From Lates calcarifer (Eukaryota > Chordata > Actinopteri > Centropomidae), in NCBI RefSeq assembly GCF_001640805.2, contig NC_066835.1, positions 5,884,227-5,948,226 on the forward strand: 64,000 bases of DNA. Reading direction: 5' to 3'. Below the pieces are notes generated by a model. That model searched no databases. It saw only the letters and a program-made list of their open reading frames with translations, and was not told where the DNA came from. Shown piece by piece: positions 1 to 13,447 of the stretch. Within the stretch, counting starts at the first letter, position 1. Each line of letters starts with the position of its first letter. Position numbers and translations under genes: made by a program.

Positions 1-611
1 AAGGCATCAGCAAGTTCTGATCCTCTGCTGCTCTGAATGGTTCTCGGCCAATTCAGGTGGGCTGCGTTCACCAATGTGCTCGTCCTCTAGGTTGCAAGGT
101 AAATTCTTCTCACAGCTAGTTTATGCTGACTTTATCTTAACAACGACGAAATTGTGCTTTATTGGGATTCTAAAGCAGTAAAAGGAATTTAGACACTGCC
201 TAGACAACAACCTCTGCGCCAAACTTACACAGTTGACCTCCTGTGGCTTCATACAACAAAGGTAATGCACTGTTATACAAACAAAATCCTCAAAATAAGA
301 CAACTTAAAATAAAAATAAGGAATCAGTTAGCATATCCTGCTATTCCAATTAAAGTTTCAGTTACAACGTCACTCAACCAATCAGAGGCTCTCAACCAAT
401 CAGGGCATGTCATGTTTTTTAAAATATATTTTAGTGGCTTGAAAAATTTACTTGTGTAAATGCATGTTTTACAAACGAACAAAACCTAATTTGTACGTCC
501 AATATGACATCTTGACTAGTCAAATGTTGCATCGTGAAATACTATATTCTACTTTTTCCAAGATTATCTTTCATGAATAAACTGGTTAAAGGTCTTGCTT
601 AAAATACTGTT

Positions 612-617
612 AAAAAA

Positions 618-656
<39 letters not shown>

Positions 657-675
657 AGAGAGAGAGAGAGAGAGA
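612..675. repeat. Compound microsatellite A/(AC)n/(AG)n
   Basis: An A-run followed by about 15 AC units and about 9 AG units. Confidence 0.95.
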
Positions 676-1573
676 AGGTAGGGGATAAGTCGACATTCAT
701 GATTTTTCATTTTAAAATACATACTTGCATTATGATCACTAAGGTGAAAGAAGTCACATTCGTTTTAGAGGGAATCATAGCCTATATATCAACAGAAACT
801 TTCCCCACACTGCCTGAGCAGGCCTGTTTTGTGCTCTGGAAAAACAAATCTATTTTGTATCTTGTGCAAAAACAAACCAGGGTAGATGACTTTGGCTTCC
901 CTCACACCAATATCTAGGCTAATAATAGACAGAAACACAATTGCTGGCGTAGAGATTAAACCTTTGGTTATCTGCATAAATTTCTTCCTATAATTTTAGA
1001 TAAGGGCAGAGATTAAAGGAAAAGTTAATCTAATTCATTATCCTGAGGGATTTGAATATACAGTGTGATCCTGCCACTTTAGGAATAGCTCTTTTGCTAT
1101 CTTACTTTTTCCTTTTTTTTAACATTCACTCTTACTATGAATCTCATTAAATCTTAAAAGCGAGCTTTATCTTATAGATGTACAGAGGTGTTGTCCTTGA
1201 AAAGCTCAGGGGCATCCTTCAAGAAATAATTGTGTGGTCTGTACACTGAATAGACGTAGACTTATTTGTGTTTTTTGGTGACCTCAGGAACTGGGATCCT
1301 CCTCATTCAGCAGCATAGTATGGGATTTAAATGTATCTAAAAATAACACACATTATGTACAATTATGTACATTATGTAAGAAAGAAGAAAGACATTATTT
1401 GACAGGCTTTACTCACTCAAGTCCTTGTATATAATTTTTAATATTTCAAATGCTTTGATGAGCTGTAAAATCACCCTTAAATGACTTATTTTCTTTCTCA
1501 CAGGTAGAGGGAAAAGTCCTGAGGCAAGTCCTGGCAATCCTGGTCCACAAGGTGGCGTAGTTGTGTTCTGTAA

Positions 1574-1616
1574 GTACACACACATACACACACACACCAC
1601 ACACACACACACACAC
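1574..1616. repeat. (CA)n microsatellite, interrupted
   Basis: CA units with single-base interruptions. Confidence 0.9.
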
Positions 1617-4600
1617 TTCGGCTACTTTGTCCTTCATTCCTCAAACACAATTTTCCTCTCACACCACCCACTTCTGGTGGCTCTCGGACTATGGGTTGAC
1701 TGAGTGGTTCCTGAGTGCTTCATTTCCTTCGCTCTCATAGATGCACACACTCGCCCTTCGTGTGTGTTACTGTCCGTTCACTCTGCTGAGTACTCAAAAT
1801 TTCATAAGCCAGACAATGAGGCTGTAGCCAAGCCCAAAGAGGAGCAGGGGTAGTATAAGACTGTAGCTGTCAGGAGACCAGTAACTGGGTGAAGCTTTTA
1901 GTGAGGAGACAGCATAAAGCTGCAGCTTTGAGCCGGCCTGCTCAACAACAACTAAATGCTAGTCATGCTAGCTTGAGGTTATACAGCGTATGCTCTTCCT
2001 CCTGTTTTATCAGAGGTTCAAAATCAGTAACTGCTGGTCTGGCAGTAAATTGACATAAACAAAGGGCCTGTTCAGTCTCCTCAGTCGTGGGACAATCAGG
2101 AGGAAATCTCACAAAACAGGCAGAGTCATTACAATTTGTTCTAAATTGTCTTATTGTGTAATCCAACTGACTGTGCTTGGAGGTGTGTACTATAGTGTGA
2201 AGTTAAATAGCATGTATTCTGTAGAGTCCTGCATTCAAAACTCTACTGTCGAAACTGTAGAAACATGGCAAAGGTTCTATGATAAATCTAATTATGACAC
2301 TACGATGCATCTTTACGTCATGTTGTAGTCAATATGTTGTTAACCCGATGATAATTTTAACAATCGCTGAATGTGCAAACATTTGATTTTATCTCAGATT
2401 CTGAAAAAATTACGTTCCAGAGTTGGTTGGTTGCTGTCCGTTTACGCATGCAGTGTATAATTAAAAAAAAAAAAAAAAGTTTGTACAAAATGGTCCACAG
2501 GCCTTTTTCACACTTGACATTTTGACATGTTGTAGTAGGAGAAGCAGGTGTTATTGATATGAATTAATAAAGCCTCAGTTTTAGTTTCGTAAGCCGTGAC
2601 AGTATGACAGTGAACACACACATTAATCATAATAACATAAAGTTAGTGATGTATGGGACTTATAGCTCAAGACAGCATGGATGAAGTCTGGCATGTGAGT
2701 GACTGTAGCTTGCTATGTGGGCTTTTTGGCTGTGATTTGTCTTTGCCAGACATATCAGAATTGAATTTTGTAAATCATATTTATTTCTTAAAACCGCTGT
2801 TGTCTTGTGTCATTGGATGAAGTCGGTGAATGAATACGACTACAAAAAAGACAGAGAAGAATCATGGTTGAACATGTCACTGTTTTATGTGCTATCATTG
2901 GTTGTGTGTGTACGACAGCCATCTGCAGTATGTCTATTATCTGTTCATAATGCGCTGTTCTGGGGTCAGCTCTTATGAGGTTTGATTAGCTTAATACAAA
3001 TCCTGAGCAGATCAGTCAGCTAGCTGTAAGCACAAACCACACTCTGTCATGAGTTTCTGGGGCATGGCCCAGTGCAGTATGGGTAATAGGGAGTGACCAG
3101 GTTGTTAGCGGAAGATAGAAAGGGGATGGTGGAGAGGCGGAGGGTCTGTCTGGTTGCTAGGATACGTAGCCGGCGCCAACAGCGGATATGATTTATAATG
3201 GCCAGTCTCACTGTCTCGCTTTCTCCCTTAGTTTCCTCCTTCCTCTCCTCCCTCTCACTTTTCCACTGACTCTCTCCATCCTCTACCCTCATTTCTCTCC
3301 TCAGCATCTCTACGGGTCTATTAACTGGCCCTGTCTGACTGATCTGAGTACTTACTGCTGGCGTTAGTAAGGGCTATTATTTATATGGGTATTCCTGATA
3401 TTCTCTCCTGCGTTCATCACATGCACGCTGAGATAAAGTCCAAGCAACTTCAGTTTATTTTGCAATAATGACAAAACTAATTTTTAGTCTCTTCTTGGTC
3501 TTGTGGGTCTTACATATAGTTAAATAATGATATACTGTAGGTGCTTTAACTTCTGTGTCTGTGTGTGTAAGTGCGCATGTTCACATGATCATGTATGAGC
3601 TGCACCCACATGAATGGATGATATTGATTTACAGAGACTTGATCCACCTCAGGCGGTGAAAATCCTGAGGGACAAATACAGTGTGAGGAGGAGGGGGGCA
3701 CAAGGCATATGAGGGAAGGAGACAAAAAGGAAATGGAGAGCCATCCATGATGTAAGATGAAAGGATGTCACACAAAGATGTAAAGATGGTAGTGTTTGAT
3801 TAAGATGGGTTCTTAAAGGCTGATACCAGCTCTTAAAATATATTGTCTGTGCCAAAAGTATAGTAAGTAAAAGCAGCAGAGAATTTTTGTCTGGGTGTAG
3901 ATTCATCTCAGAACACTCTTCAGAGCATCACAAAACTTTCCACTAAAAGACAGACATGTAAAATGATTAAAATGAAAATGAATGAAATGAATGGGGGGTA
4001 AAGCAGAGTGAGCCGGGTTTCACTCCAGATTTTTAAACATGGACAGGCTTTGCAGTTAATTTTAAGGCATAATTTCAAAAATTCAGCTGCAATATTTTGT
4101 CCTTGCTACTGTGGATAATCCAATAATCTCACAGTTTTACACTGAACTATCTTCTACTGGAAAATTAGTCTAATTGGAAAAATGTTTACAGTGAGGTCTG
4201 TGGATTATCCTGAGTAACGGGACAGACTAATTCTGGAAAGAGATGTTGCTGTCAAATTTTTTAAATGTAGTTTTTCAAAGCTTGGAGCACCACAAAAGAA
4301 TTTCCATTTATCTCCACTGTATAGGGATGGTGGCATAAATCTCAAGAAGCCAATATGGTTTATGTTGTATGAGGAGTCAAACAATATAAACTGGATTTAT
4401 AGTCAGCACAAGGGTTAATAGGAGTCTGTGACATAAGTTTTGATTTATAGTTTGATGTTGAATTTCTCTCATTGATAGCACCACTGCAACACATTGTAGT
4501 AATGTATGTGTTGTATGTAATCAGCATGATTGTGATTTAATCATATTCCCTGCAGTATTTACTTTGTTATATAGAGATTGGTCATGCATGTAATTACATC

Positions 4601-4671
4601 CCTGGAGTTGTGTCTCATAACTGAGAATAAAACTACTGCTTTGCAATGGCTATATTTATTTTGTGGTATTT

Positions 4672-5085
4672 ATTGTTAAAGGTGCTATGTGTAAGTTCAT
4701 ATCACTACATAGCCAACGTTAGCATTGTTAGCAACAGTTGTTTTCTTACTGAGAGCTATCATTTCGTTTACAAGAAAAGGAATACGCCCTTTGAGCAGCG
4801 CTCACTTCTTCATCCTCCCATGTTGAACTGAGGGCAGACCAGACATTAGTGACTCACTATCACTAAGTTGTATTATGAGACAAGACTGGCTGGGGCTAGC
4901 TGGTTAGCACACTGACTTCAGTAGAAGAAAAGTGATAGGAATACAAGCAAAACAAGAGTTAACAGTGGCATTGCTTTACACTGCTGGAGACAGTTCTTGG
5001 CGAGTAAAGGAATGAAGTTTAATGCTGAACCTGCAATATTTCTTGTAAGCTATTAATGCTGTAAATGCTAATATTGGCTATCTAT
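4672..5085. repeat. Probable interspersed repeat
   Basis: Begins AAAGGTGCTATGTGTAAG and later has GGCTAGCTGGTTAGCACACT and GACTTCAGTAGAAG, phrases I associate with a repeat dispersed in percomorph genomes. Boundaries are uncertain. Confidence 0.35.
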
Positions 5086-5592
5086 CGATAGGAAAAACTT
5101 ATAACACTGTTACAAAAAGACTTTCTTAAAGGATAAGTGCACATGTTTAAGTCAAAATCAATCCTAAGTGCATTTGAAGTTTATAATAGAAGACCCAAGC
5201 AGCCTATGCGGTATCTCTGCAGCATAGGAAGTAACCTATGTGCAGCAAAAGTGGCTGTGTGCTTTGCAGCTAGAGCCAATGTAACATGAGCATTTCAGAC
5301 TTTTTTTTGTTGTTCTACGAAGCTTAAATGTCTCCTCTGGTTAGCCGAGGCATCATCAGTCTTTCTATCTATCAGACTTTTTGACTTATCCGTACATATT
5401 AAATTATATTATTTGACGCGGCAAGAAGTCTGTTTGTCTCTTAGTTCTGCACCCATAAGTGATCCAGGAAGACATTCAAACTAGAGTGTCCATATTTCTC
5501 TTTCCCTCTGTCTGTCCAGCGTCTTCCAGTAAATGGAGGATAATTTTAGAGCGATAAAGAGCCCAGAGGATATCAAGGGGAGGGAATGCGCG

Positions 5593-5594
<2 letters not shown>

Positions 5595-5642
<48 letters not shown>
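5595..5642. repeat. (CA)n microsatellite
   Basis: About 24 uninterrupted CA units. Confidence 0.95.
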
Positions 5643-5644
<2 letters not shown>

Positions 5645-5747
5645 AAGATGGTCCCTCATTCCCTGTTGCACCTGCTGACCCCACAGGATCCACTGAGATC
5701 GGCTACTGCTGAGTGTGCGGCTTCTACACACTCTCAGACACACAGAC

Positions 5748-5777
5748 ATACACACACACACACACCACACACACATA
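5748..5777. repeat. (CA)n microsatellite, interrupted
   Basis: Two short CA blocks separated by one extra C. Confidence 0.85.
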
Positions 5778-5886
5778 CAGGAATGCGTACGCACTTTGAC
5801 TAATAGGCCTAATGCTTCCTGAAGAGGGCCCAGTACTACATTAGCTACGGATGTGGGATTGATTTAGAAACTGAAAGCCTTCTACT

Positions 5887-5890
5887 CTGT

Positions 5891-5936
<46 letters not shown>

Positions 5937-5999
5937 ATGTTGTGCACTCACTGGTGTGCGTTTTCCCCATTCTTCTCTATCTGTTTACTCACAACTGAT

Positions 6000-6072
<73 letters not shown>

Positions 6073-6075
6073 TAC
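5887..6075. repeat. Facing (TG)n and (CA)n arrays
   Basis: A (TG)n block at 5887-5933 and a (CA)n block at 6001-6075, separated by 67 bases. They are complementary to each other and so form a large inverted repeat. Confidence 0.9.
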
Positions 6076-8096
6076 ACAGGAGACACCCATATGAAGCAGG
6101 TTTAACAATCAAAAGATTGATATTCAGTATATCTTTACATATATCCATTTTCCTTCCAAAAAGAGAGAGTTTGATCGCAGAATGATATTCTTGTCAGAGT
6201 GTTAAAGCCTTTGAATGAACGTTTAGACCGTCATCAGACACTAAAACTCTCTTACTAATTTTAGAGTTACCAGTAGGGCTAATTAAGGCAGTTTGACCCA
6301 TCACACCAATTAAACAGTAGTGAAACTCCGGAAAACATTAGTCCTTCTAATGCCAGATTAATTCTTGACATCAGTACTAAAAAAGTAAATTAAATAATAT
6401 AATGAACTAATGAAATAAAATCAGTTTTAATGTGACTGTGGTCTGTCACTGCTGAAGTGGACAACCCTGACAGACTCTGCAATATTTAACACATGAAATG
6501 GCCACGCTCTTTTTTGCTACTGATCATAACTATAAACTGTCTGTGGGTGACTGATCACCATTTTGCTACACTGACTCTTTGGCCCCTGTGTTGCACTATG
6601 TTGCACAGATGGCACAATCTCAGCCTTGGCTATTGCTGTTCTGCTTTCATGGCCACTGTCATAGCTAAATACTATGCTACATTGTAGCAACATCAGCTAC
6701 TGATAAAAGCCATATGCTGCTTTTCAGATGTGAAAATGGGAATAAAGGCACTATGATTGGGGTATGCTTTAAAAGAACAAGTTTGTGGCAAGTTGTTTGA
6801 CCAAGTTGTTTCAAATAGCCACACTTGAAGGTGGGGTGAAAAGCCGACTGTCACAGAAAGAGCAAAACTGCTAATTGTTAAAATATGGGGACAGCTGTGC
6901 ATATTTTCAGGCAATCTCTCCTGTTATGTTATTTGTTTTAGAACATCTTGCCAAAGGACTGCAGTCAAAAATGAGAAAAGTCAGAAGGGTTTGGGAAGAG
7001 GAGGTTCACCTGTACTATAACAACACAGCAAAACGTGTAAATATAGCGCTGATATTAATGTTTAGACAACATCCTAAGTCATTATGGTTGCTACTATGTG
7101 TGAATTTGGAACTTAAAAATCATCCTCACCGAGGATGAGATATTTTCAGTTCAATTTTAATACTTAAATGCTTATATGTATGTTAAAAATATTGTTGCTT
7201 GCTGTAATCATCCTTCCTGTCCATACTGGCCGAGAAGCAACATGTTTGTGATACCTCTGTAGCCCCCACAACACTGACAGAAATGGGGGAAAGCTAATAT
7301 AAGGGTTCAGCAGTCTGAATTAGTTAAATCAAAATGGGTATCTCCCAAAGTTACTGTGTTGTTAGAACAAAAATTCCTTCATTGTGTTTCCAGAAGTGTT
7401 TCCTTGCTGACCGTGTCTTTGCTGAAATGAAAAAGCTGACCTTGTCAGTTGCTGAGACCTACACACAACCAGGATGAACATAACCTCTGGGTTTGTCTAA
7501 CTACTGAAGCATCATACTGGCTTCTGCAGAACTATGGCTGTTAATATTGTCCCCCATCTTCTACATGATAATAACGCTACTAAGTTATCACACAGAAGAA
7601 ATAATTACAGTGACCAGCACTGTACATGTGAGTGCTGCATTAAGATAGACTTGAAAAAATATGTATCTATGCTTTAAGATGTCTTTTGAAAAGGACATGA
7701 TATCATATTGTACAAAATCTTGTCCACAGTAATGTTAAACTCAGTCACCTCCTGCATGTTGCTGTCAAATGCTAGCTGGGAAATATTGGCAAACTGAGAT
7801 ATAACCTTAGAGTGAAGCCATGTGGAGCTTAACAGAGAGACAAAGAGGCCATGGTTGCGCGGGGGAGATTATTGGTAGAGAACCAGGTGACTGGCAGAGG
7901 ATGCTGGTAGAAAGAACGAGAACGAGGGCAGCGGAGGAACGGGTTAAAGCGTGTTGAGAGCAGAGAAGAGGGTGAGGTGGCCTGGGGGGAGGAGAAGAGA
8001 AAGAGCAGAGAAACAGAAAAGCAGACGTGGAGGAGGTGGGGAATTGATGAGGCAGAAAGCTGGGTTATTCCTGCTGTGAATCTATGTGTCTTTGCT

Positions 8097-8101
8097 ATGT
8101 G

Positions 8102-8135
<34 letters not shown>

Positions 8136-8150
8136 CGCGAATGTGCACAG
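8097..8150. repeat. (TG)n microsatellite, interrupted
   Basis: TG units with TTTG and CGCG interruptions. Confidence 0.9.
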
Positions 8151-9360
8151 AGTGTGTGTAAGTGTGAGTATGAATGGCAGGCTTTGGCAGTAAATGAAAC
8201 TGTTTATCAGATCAATATGGCCATCATCTCCTAGATGACTGTGGCCTCTACTGAAGAGCAATCATAAATCACAACCAAATATGGAGGACACCAATCTATA
8301 CTGGCTGTGTGTGTCACTTTGTGTTTGTATGTGTGTATGCACGGGTATGCTGTGCACAAGCATACACGCACCTCTGTGTTTGTGGTAGCCCGTTTGTATC
8401 TGTATATGTGGGTATTTGTGCGTTTTGTGCGTTTTTGTGTGAAACAGCCCTGATGCACCAGAGCTGAGATTTGAGATGAAGCAGTCAGAAAATGGAGACG
8501 CAAGAAAGACAGACCACACCTTAGACCACTGCTGTTCACACAGTTTGAGCAAAATCACAGCTTCACGGCGTACAGAATACGAACATTAGACAAAACACAG
8601 ACACGATCAGCTATGTTGTAAGCGTGATCAGTCCTCCGTCCTTCTCCATAGGGTTAACAACAGCGCTCTTGTTCTGTGTCTGACGGCCCCCGGTGCTCTC
8701 ACTCTGAATAATGTAGCCTCCCGATATCAGTGACAAGAGTCTCGAAACCAAAATAGCATCTTGAGCTCCGATAAATATAGAAGGTAATTAAATCGGCAGC
8801 AGGAGAGAGACAGAGAAAAGCCAGGAAAAAGGGAAGGTCTGTTTTATGTGTGAGCATAAAACTCCCCACTGCAGCGAACTACAGGGGATCGATTGGACGG
8901 GAACGAAACGCTGTTTGTTGTGTGTTCTTTTTCACTCACCCCTACATTGATATTTATCAGGAATCAGTGATTTGTCTCGAAGAGTTTTGTGTGAATTGGC
9001 TGTTTTTTTGGTTGATCTGTGTGCGTTTTAGGGCCTGCCACAAGCACAGTGAGTCAGCAGTATTTCACCGGTTAGTTCTCAGGAGACTCGGCCGTGTGTG
9101 AGCGCTCGCTGCCATCTGCCTCTTGCCACCCTCTCGCCCTTTTTACTGCCTTTCTGCGTCTTATACACATCGCCTTATTCTACCTGCCCCTTTTTTTGTC
9201 AAATGTTTTCAGTTCATAATGAAACCGACAAATCAGGGCATTGATCCTGCGTATGGCACCGTTGCGGAGGAGTCAGAGAAGCAGGGTGAAAGGTTGCGGG
9301 GGGTTGGATCAGCTTGTCAGAGCAACCAGGCCCCAGTCTTGACATGATCTCCTCTGGGAA

Positions 9361-9392
9361 AGTGTGTGTGTGTGTACGTGTGTGTGTGTGTC
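9361..9392. repeat. (TG)n microsatellite, interrupted
   Basis: Two TG blocks around TACG. Confidence 0.85.
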
Positions 9393-9858
9393 CGTCCAGT
9401 GTGACATGTTGTGACAGAAACTGACTGACAAGCCCCTTTGCAGCCCAACACCAGCCGCTGCAGAGAGACTAATGATGACAGCTCTCAGGCCGTACACACT
9501 GCTCTCTTTTTCTCTCCCTTTATCACACATACACACACAAACAAACACATGCACACACACACTCACCATGTCTTGCTATCTCTCGCTCTCTTTGTCTTGT
9601 GTCTCTCCCTCGACTACCTCTTCCTCTATTACACGCCCACACAGACAATGGCATCCTGTATATCGTCTCCCTGACACAAAGGCGCAAACACACACATTTA
9701 CATGAACGCTCAGGCAAACACGCACACACAGGCACTCACACACACTCCTGTTTATGCATACGGTCATACTAGTCTGCATGACAAATATTTCAAAAATACA
9801 CACATAAGGTACACACAATTTTTTCTCTTGCATTGTCTGTCTTTCTCTCAGACACACA

Positions 9859-9861
<3 letters not shown>

Positions 9862-9909
<48 letters not shown>

Positions 9910-9910
9910 G

Positions 9911-9950
<40 letters not shown>

Positions 9951-9952
9951 CT
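9862..9952. repeat. Compound (TC)n/(CA)n microsatellite
   Basis: About 14 TC units lead directly into CA blocks with one CGCAT interruption. Confidence 0.95.
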
Positions 9953-9984
9953 GCACTACTCTCTCTGTCTTGGAATTTTACATT

Positions 9985-10331
9985 TTGATGAAGGAGGAAG
10001 CGTGTTGTCCAATCAGAGCAGCGGGAGCAGGGAGAGACCATCTCAGTGCAGACAGCAGGGTGGTTCGGAGGCATTATCAGTATCATCCATACCAGCTCTG
10101 CCCCCAGCGTCCCCCTCGTGTCTGCGCAGCAGGTGGTACAGTCCGCCAGGCTCGATAAGAACCCCTCCTCTCTGTCTCCCCCTCTTCTGTCAGTGCTAGG
10201 GTGTAGCTACTGATCCCATACTACAGCAGAAAGAGTGAGAGTGAGAGGGAGGAGGGACATCAGGTGTCACAGCTCTGCAACCCCAGTTGAGGCTGCATTA
10301 CCACGACAACCAGCTCCAGGGGTGCTGCCAG
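9985..10331 (+). promoter_or_regulatory. Candidate promoter and noncoding first exon
   Basis: A GC-richer stretch right after a long (TC)n/(CA)n array carries a CCAAT box at 10009-10013 in the context GTCCAATCAGAG. It ends at a near-perfect splice donor CCAG|GTGAGT (exon end 10331). No long ATG-started frame reaches the donor, so any exon here would be 5' UTR or noncoding. A reasonable but unproven start of the putative transcript that could end at about 20190. Confidence 0.3.
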
Positions 10332-10587
10332 GTGAGTCTGAGGACACGATCACATACTCCCACACACACACACACTTTGACACACATGTTGTACATGCAC
10401 ACAATGAAGTGATTCCACATTGCTTTCGCACAGGGATGTATTGAATTGTAGAGATTTACATACACAGGTGTGCAGCCACCGATGTGCTTCAGGATGTCGG
10501 TATTGTCACTAATTGCATCCCATGTTTCACCACTGTGCTGGTAGTCTAGCAGAGTAGTGTGTGAGCGTGTGCGTAGTTGCTGTCAGA

Positions 10588-10612
10588 GAGAGTGTGTGTG
10601 TGTGTGTATGTT
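10588..10612. repeat. (TG)n microsatellite
   Basis: Short TG array in an otherwise GC-moderate stretch. Confidence 0.8.
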
Positions 10613-10918
10613 TGTAGCCAATGCCAGTATGTACAGTATATGTGTGTGTACGTACGCCGTCCCTCCCAGTGTGGTGCTGGTGGGAGACAAAGGGTCCCCT
10701 CTGTCTGGCGCTGTAGCACCACTCACACGGCCGCTGACGGGTGGGAAAGTTCTTTCTGTCAGCGATCATGTCTGATCGGAAAAATTAAAATAAGTCAAAT
10801 AGGGTGCCCCCCCCCACAGCACCATCTACCCCCTCCCCACCTTCCCACTCACCCATCGCTGTCGAACACTCCTGACTCACGGTGATAGGAGGACACGGTC
10901 ACAGCAGATGATCACCCG

Positions 10919-11324
10919 GTGGGTGGGGGTTGGGGTGGGGGTGGGGGTGCGTTCTGAGGACACAGAGGCTGAGAGGAGGGGGGGTGGGGGGTGGTGGTGG
11001 GGGTGGCGGGTTGGTTGGCGGTCATGACACTACTGTAATGTGTGATAGACAGGTACCATAGAGAATGAAGTTAAAACTGTGTGCGAGGAGGGGTCATCTG
11101 CCATGCACATGACTTCTGGTGTGCATATGTGTGTGTGTCTGTGTGTGTGTGCGTGCACACATGCGTGTGTGTGAGGGAAAGAGAAAGAATGGGAGCAGGA
11201 GCACAATGTGTCGAACTGCTGGCCATTACTGACCAATGAACCCAGACAAAGGGCGGCAGATCATATGTGCAGTCTCGTGTCATATTCTGAGTGTGGGTGG
11301 GTGGGGGGAGGGGGGAGGGGGGGT
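10919..11324 (+). repeat. G-rich tracts with quadruplex potential
   Basis: Three G-rich runs at 10919-10949, 10973-11012 and 11294-11324, each with at least four groups of three or more G separated by one to three bases on the + strand. Confidence 0.85.
11128..11171. repeat. (TG)n microsatellite, interrupted
   Basis: TG array lying between the G-rich tracts. Confidence 0.8.
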
Positions 11325-13316
11325 TGTATGTTGAATGGTATATGCAGGGTGCCTCAGTAAGCATGTGCTTACACTACGTCTGATCATCATGTCTGAGCTT
11401 GTCCTGTAAAGGTGGCATTTGTCTCCAGAAGATAACATGTGCGCATTGCGCCGCTGTGTTCTCGGTCCTCTCTCTCTCTCAGTCCCTGACGCCCTTATTC
11501 AACTTGTCCCATTTGACAGCTGGTCGTCATCCCACCCCGACTCTCCACCGTCATGCAGCACCAGCCGAGCCTCATTCAGCCTCCGTCTCACAAGGCTGTA
11601 GACGGGTTCAGCCCTGTCCATATGACACGACATTATCAATTCCCTCTTTGTGTCAACTGCCGTAATAGATGTGCTCTTATCCTTATGTGGCCTTTGTTAA
11701 ATCCTGCCCATGTGATTGCAGATCTTTGTAGAGGGGGTGCAGTCTAGTGTACTTTATAGTACTGTACATTAGCATTTTAAGACCAGTCAAAGCTTTTATG
11801 ATTTAACAAATGCTCTTAAATGGCATTATTCTGTAATCAAGGAAGACAATATTCTGCATTCAGATAGACCCATTTTCTTTGGACAAAAATATCTCTTATC
11901 TAAGACGTGACGATTTTATCTTTTCCAGACCATTTTTCTGCCATTTATCGGTTAGTACCGTGTGGGCGAGACAGGAAAGTTAGGTTAGAAAAGGGTCTAC
12001 ATGGGTGGAGAGCTGTGCTCGAACTCTGGACGTGAAAAGTGCTCAGGTCATGCACTCACCTACAGTGACACAGAGCCACTGATTGTGCAATAAGGTGGAA
12101 ATGCGGAACAGAATATTTTGGACAAAGCAGTCATCTTTTATATGATGAACACATATGGTGTGTGACAGGTGTGGGCTGCTCATTATCCTCTATTCTGATT
12201 ATTATACATATCATGAGAGCGGGAGGTAATCTATATTCTTAGCCCACAGCTTCTCCAAAACCGAATTAACAGTGACCAAAACTGCATCGTCTGTGTGTAA
12301 AAATGGTGGCGACGAGAACAAGCTGTACATTTCTCTTTCAGTGCCCTTCTCTCCTCTCCTCTCTCTCTTTCTCTCTCTTCTTTCATTTCTCACCCTTCCC
12401 ATTTCCTCTCCCTCTCCACATACACACGCTCATCCCCTCCTCCATATATGAGCACTGACAAGCTGTAGGGCGTGCCCCCCCCACCCCCCCTCCTTGCCAT
12501 ATACGTTACAATGAGACGTGCAGTGCACATACATTCGTACCATGTGGAGTTCACACATGGCTGCACAATGACTGACATGGCTGGTCGTCATATATGTCCT
12601 GGTTTACACTATGGGGCCTCTGCGCTGAGAAAAGACATCGAAGACGCACAATTAAGGACTCTTCTTTTATGATTATGATGCTATGAGGTGAGTGTAATGG
12701 CACCATAACTGAAATGATACTTTGTTGTGTATATGATGTCTGTAATGCTTAGAAATGATGGCGTAAGCAACAATTACCCTAATTGAACATTCCAGAGCAG
12801 CCCTGCAAAATGGCTGCCGAGCCGGCACGCTGTCTGTGATGGCCGACAAGAGTGTGTAGGTCTGAGGTGTGTGCGTGTATAGCTGCGCATGTCTATGTGT
12901 CTGTGTGTACGCCTGTTTGTATACGTGTGTGTTCTGCCTGTGTGTTTGTGCTAAGTCTATGTGAGAGTAATCCTGCTTTTGCTTTTTTACTGACTGCTTT
13001 GTGTCAGGGGAAGTCTCTGCTCACCGGAGATCTCCGCTAATCCATAATTACCAACCTCAATATACCTAGACTGTAGCAGCCATTATGTCAAACCACCTTA
13101 CTGTAACAGTTGATGGTTGTGGTTTCTGGCGCCTATAAAAAAAGAGTTTACATTTAGCTTTGAAAATAAAACTCGCCTCTCCGCTTTAGATAGCGACGTT
13201 GCCGGAGTCCTTTCAGCTTCACATCCGCTATCTTCAGAACATCGGCATTTTCACAGACCAGCATTAAGGTGCTGAATGTGTTCTGCCAAACAGCTGACCT
13301 TGTTGTTTCTTTACAG

Positions 13317-13447
13317 CTCTCTGCCTCGCCAGCCCAGCACCCAGTCAGCCGCCCAGCCAGCTATCCAGCTATCTACCCATCCATCCGCCAAGCCAGCCAG
13401 GCCGGCCCTGCCCTACCCAGAACTGGCAACCTGCAGGAGTCATCAGG
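13317..13447 (+). other. Candidate internal exon, Pro/Ser/Gln-rich or noncoding
   Basis: Preceded by TTGTTTCTTTACAG and followed by AGG|GTTAGT. All three frames are open across its 131 bases because of a CAGC/CCAT-rich composition, so openness carries little weight. In one frame it joins in phase with the candidate exon at 15857-15937. Confidence 0.25.

Larger units (their letters stand above)
1..9959. other. Gene-poor, microsatellite-rich flank
   Basis: AT-rich DNA with frequent stops in all frames. Open frames longer than 80 codons arise inside (CA)/(TG) or purine runs and have no protein character. Apart from simple repeats and one probable interspersed repeat near 4672-5085, I see no gene, RNA gene or clear promoter. 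A CTCF-like motif CCACAAGGTGGCG lies at 1545-1557. Confidence 0.65.

Noticed and set aside
5573..6185. Open frames of Cys-Val or Thr-His repeats
   Set aside because: They are translations of (TG)n and (CA)n arrays with no unique protein sequence. The same applies to similar frames near 8100, 9600-9950 and 11100.
9702..10199. 165-codon + strand frame across the microsatellite at 9.9 kb
   Set aside because: More than half is repeat translation and the rest has no recognisable protein. I use the region only as a possible promoter and 5' UTR.
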